This document shows, one piece after another, positions 62,937 through 64,000 of a stretch of 64,000 nt of DNA (the first letter of the stretch is position 1; the number at the start of each line of letters is the position of its first letter). Both the position numbers and the translations under genes were made by a program. The stretch is from Psychrobacter sp. NZS113 (GTDB lineage: Bacteria > Pseudomonadota > Gammaproteobacteria > Pseudomonadales > Moraxellaceae), in contig NZ_JADYWL010000005.1 of the NCBI RefSeq assembly GCF_015864825.1, positions 248,001-312,000 on the forward strand, written 5' to 3'. The notes beneath the pieces are model-generated. The model was given only the letters and a program-made list of their open reading frames with translations. It was not told where the DNA came from and did no database searches.

Positions 62937-64000
62937 TTAATTAAGGGGTACTACTCGCATTACCTCTTCTATGGTCGTTACCCCTTCACTAATACGTTTT
63001 GCACCAGACAACCTTAGTGGCTGCACACCTTCACGGTACGCTTGCTGCTTAAGTACGTCTAAGCTCGAGTCAGCTGCAACCAGTTTTTTTAGCTCGTTTG
63101 ACAACGGCATGATTTCATAGAGGCCCACACGCCCTTGGTAACCTGTATGACGGCAGTGCTCACAACCATTTGCAGTATAGATTTGTGCTGGGGCTGGCGC
63201 GCGCCAAGGCTGTACCAACTCTTGCCACTGAATCGCAATCTCACTATCTGGCGTGACATCAACGGCTTGCTTGCAATGCGTACATAATGTACGTAGCAGG
63301 CGCTGTGCCATCACTCCTAGTATAGTAGCAGAGGTTAAAAACGGCTGAATACCCAAATCATGCAAACGAGTGAGAGAGCTGGGTGCATCATTGGTGTGTA
63401 ACGTCGAAAGCACCAAATGCCCAGTTAGAGAAGCTTGCACAGCCATATTTGCCGTTTCTGCATCACGAATCTCCCCGACCATAATGATGTCTGGATCTTG
63501 ACGCATCAAGGAGCGAATACCCTCCGCGAAATGCAAATCAACGCCTGGATTTACCTGCATTTGGTTAAAAGCAGGCTCAATCATCTCGATAGGATCTTCA
63601 ATCGTACAAACGTTAACCTGCTCTGTGGCGAGCTGCTTGAGCGTACTATATAACGTAGTGGTTTTACCCGATCCCGTTGGACCTGTGACCAAAATAATAC
63701 CGTTGGGATGCGCCGTCAGCTCATGCCACGTCTCAAGCTGCTTGCCGGATAAGCCAAGCTGCGCAAATGAACGCACCAGTACTTCAGGGTCAAATACACG
63801 CATGACCAATTTTTCACCAAACGCAGTAGGCATGGTAGAAAGACGTAGCTCAGTTTCTAACCCTTTTGGCGTACGGGTTTTTAGTCGTCCATCTTGTGGT
63901 TTACGCTTTTCTGCGACATTAAGTCGTCCTAAGATTTTGATTCGTGCCGTGACCGCAACGATAATTGCTAAAGGCATCTCATAGACGGTATGCAGCACGC
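62937..64000 (-). CDS. GspE/PulE/PilB family secretion ATPase (3' part; start outside window)
   Basis: The frame is open through the window edge, so the N-terminus is missing. About 354 residues are visible, beginning in the canonical 'LHTVYEMPLA' region. Motifs are Walker A 'GPTGSGKTTTLYSTLKQL', Asp box 'IEDPIEMIEP', Walker B 'DPDIIMVGEIRDAETANMAV', and His box 'TGHLVLSTLHTNDAPSSL'. A zinc site comprises 'CTHC' and 'CEHCRHTGYQGR'. The ATPase powers type IV pilus or type II secretion assembly; PilB versus GspE cannot be settled from this part. Confidence 0.88.
   Translation of the reverse strand, partial: VLHTVYEMPLAIIVAVTARIKILGRLNVAEKRKPQDGRLKTRTPKGLETELRLSTMPTAFGEKLVMRVFDPEVLVRSFAQLGLSGKQLETWHELTAHPNGIILVTGPTGSGKTTTLYSTLKQLATEQVNVCTIEDPIEMIEPAFNQMQVNPGVDLHFAEGIRSLMRQDPDIIMVGEIRDAETANMAVQASLTGHLVLSTLHTNDAPSSLTRLHDLGIQPFLTSATILGVMAQRLLRTLCTHCKQAVDVTPDSEIAIQWQELVQPWRAPAPAQIYTANGCEHCRHTGYQGRVGLYEIMPLSNELKKLVAADSSLDVLKQQAYREGVQPLRLSGAKRISEGVTTIEEVMRVVPLN

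Noticed and set aside
1-64000. Search for tRNA, rRNA, insertion sequences, prophage and CRISPR
   Set aside because: No T-loop-like segments with clover-leaf arms, no transposase or integrase motifs, and no regular direct repeats with unique spacers were found by eye.

Overview
The window looks like chromosomal DNA of a Psychrobacter-type bacterium (Moraxellaceae, Gammaproteobacteria). This is inferred from protein character: an E. coli-like SthA, homodimeric-type AceE with a two-lipoyl AceF, an OmpW porin, a rpsF-rpsR-rplI operon without priB, many acidic C-terminal tails, and moderately AT-rich DNA with A+T-rich intergenic gaps. No rRNA, tRNA, transposase, phage gene or CRISPR array was seen. 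Both window edges cut a gene: a WYL-domain regulator on the left and a GspE/PilB-type secretion ATPase on the right.

Layout. 1-3.8 kb: WYL protein, TerD-like protein, a voltage-gated K+ channel, a small zinc-ribbon/membrane protein and OmpW. 4-8.6 kb: aceF and aceE on the minus strand (pyruvate dehydrogenase E2 and E1). 9.2-20.4 kb: a five-gene plus-strand block of exported proteins. It holds three DUF11/Ig-like secreted proteins, a 1737-residue protein with DUF11, SdrD_B-like and Ig-like modules followed by a very large C-terminal outer-membrane beta-barrel, and a 257-residue periplasmic helical protein. 20.5-25.2 kb (minus): TetR regulator, endonuclease/exonuclease/phosphatase-family enzyme, glycine-zipper protein, glycerol kinase. 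25.6-32.2 kb (plus): TolC-like outer membrane factor, YihY/BrkB protein, HlyD-type adaptor and two ABC-2 permeases with no ATPase gene. 32.3-39.6 kb: transhydrogenase sthA, DUF4377 lipoprotein, then ppsR divergent from ppsA (PEP synthase and its kinase/phosphorylase regulator), and a GYF_2-RDD membrane protein. 39.8-41 kb: rpsF-rpsR-rplI behind an S6:S18-type leader. 41.3-48.4 kb: small protein, GntP permease plus glycerate kinase, LysR regulator divergent from a glyoxalase-fold protein, small membrane protein, RidA plus a DadA-like amino-acid dehydrogenase. 48.8-55.7 kb: two convergent SF1 helicases, one a 1559-residue helicase fused to a Vsr-like nuclease domain. 56-62 kb: ychF, a Zur-box-preceded His-rich lipoprotein, dgt, two TetR regulators, tatD. 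62.2-64 kb: hexapeptide acetyltransferase and the ATPase fragment.

How parts fit. Central carbon metabolism is represented by aceEF (pyruvate to acetyl-CoA), ppsA/ppsR (pyruvate to PEP and its control), glpK and the glycerate permease/kinase pair. The most unusual region is the DUF11 surface cluster at 9.2-20.4 kb. Two of its proteins share a C-terminal two-cysteine domain, and the 687-residue protein shares an N-terminal module with the barrel protein. This suggests secreted subunits that are recognised by, or assembled on, the large barrel. Other points of interest are the helicase-nuclease (a candidate single-gene defence protein), a 105-bp intergenic repeat present three times with imperfect terminal inverted repeats, the Zur box before the His-rich lipoprotein, and the SD-sequestering leader of rpsF. 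All functional names come from motif and family recognition by eye; no database search was run.
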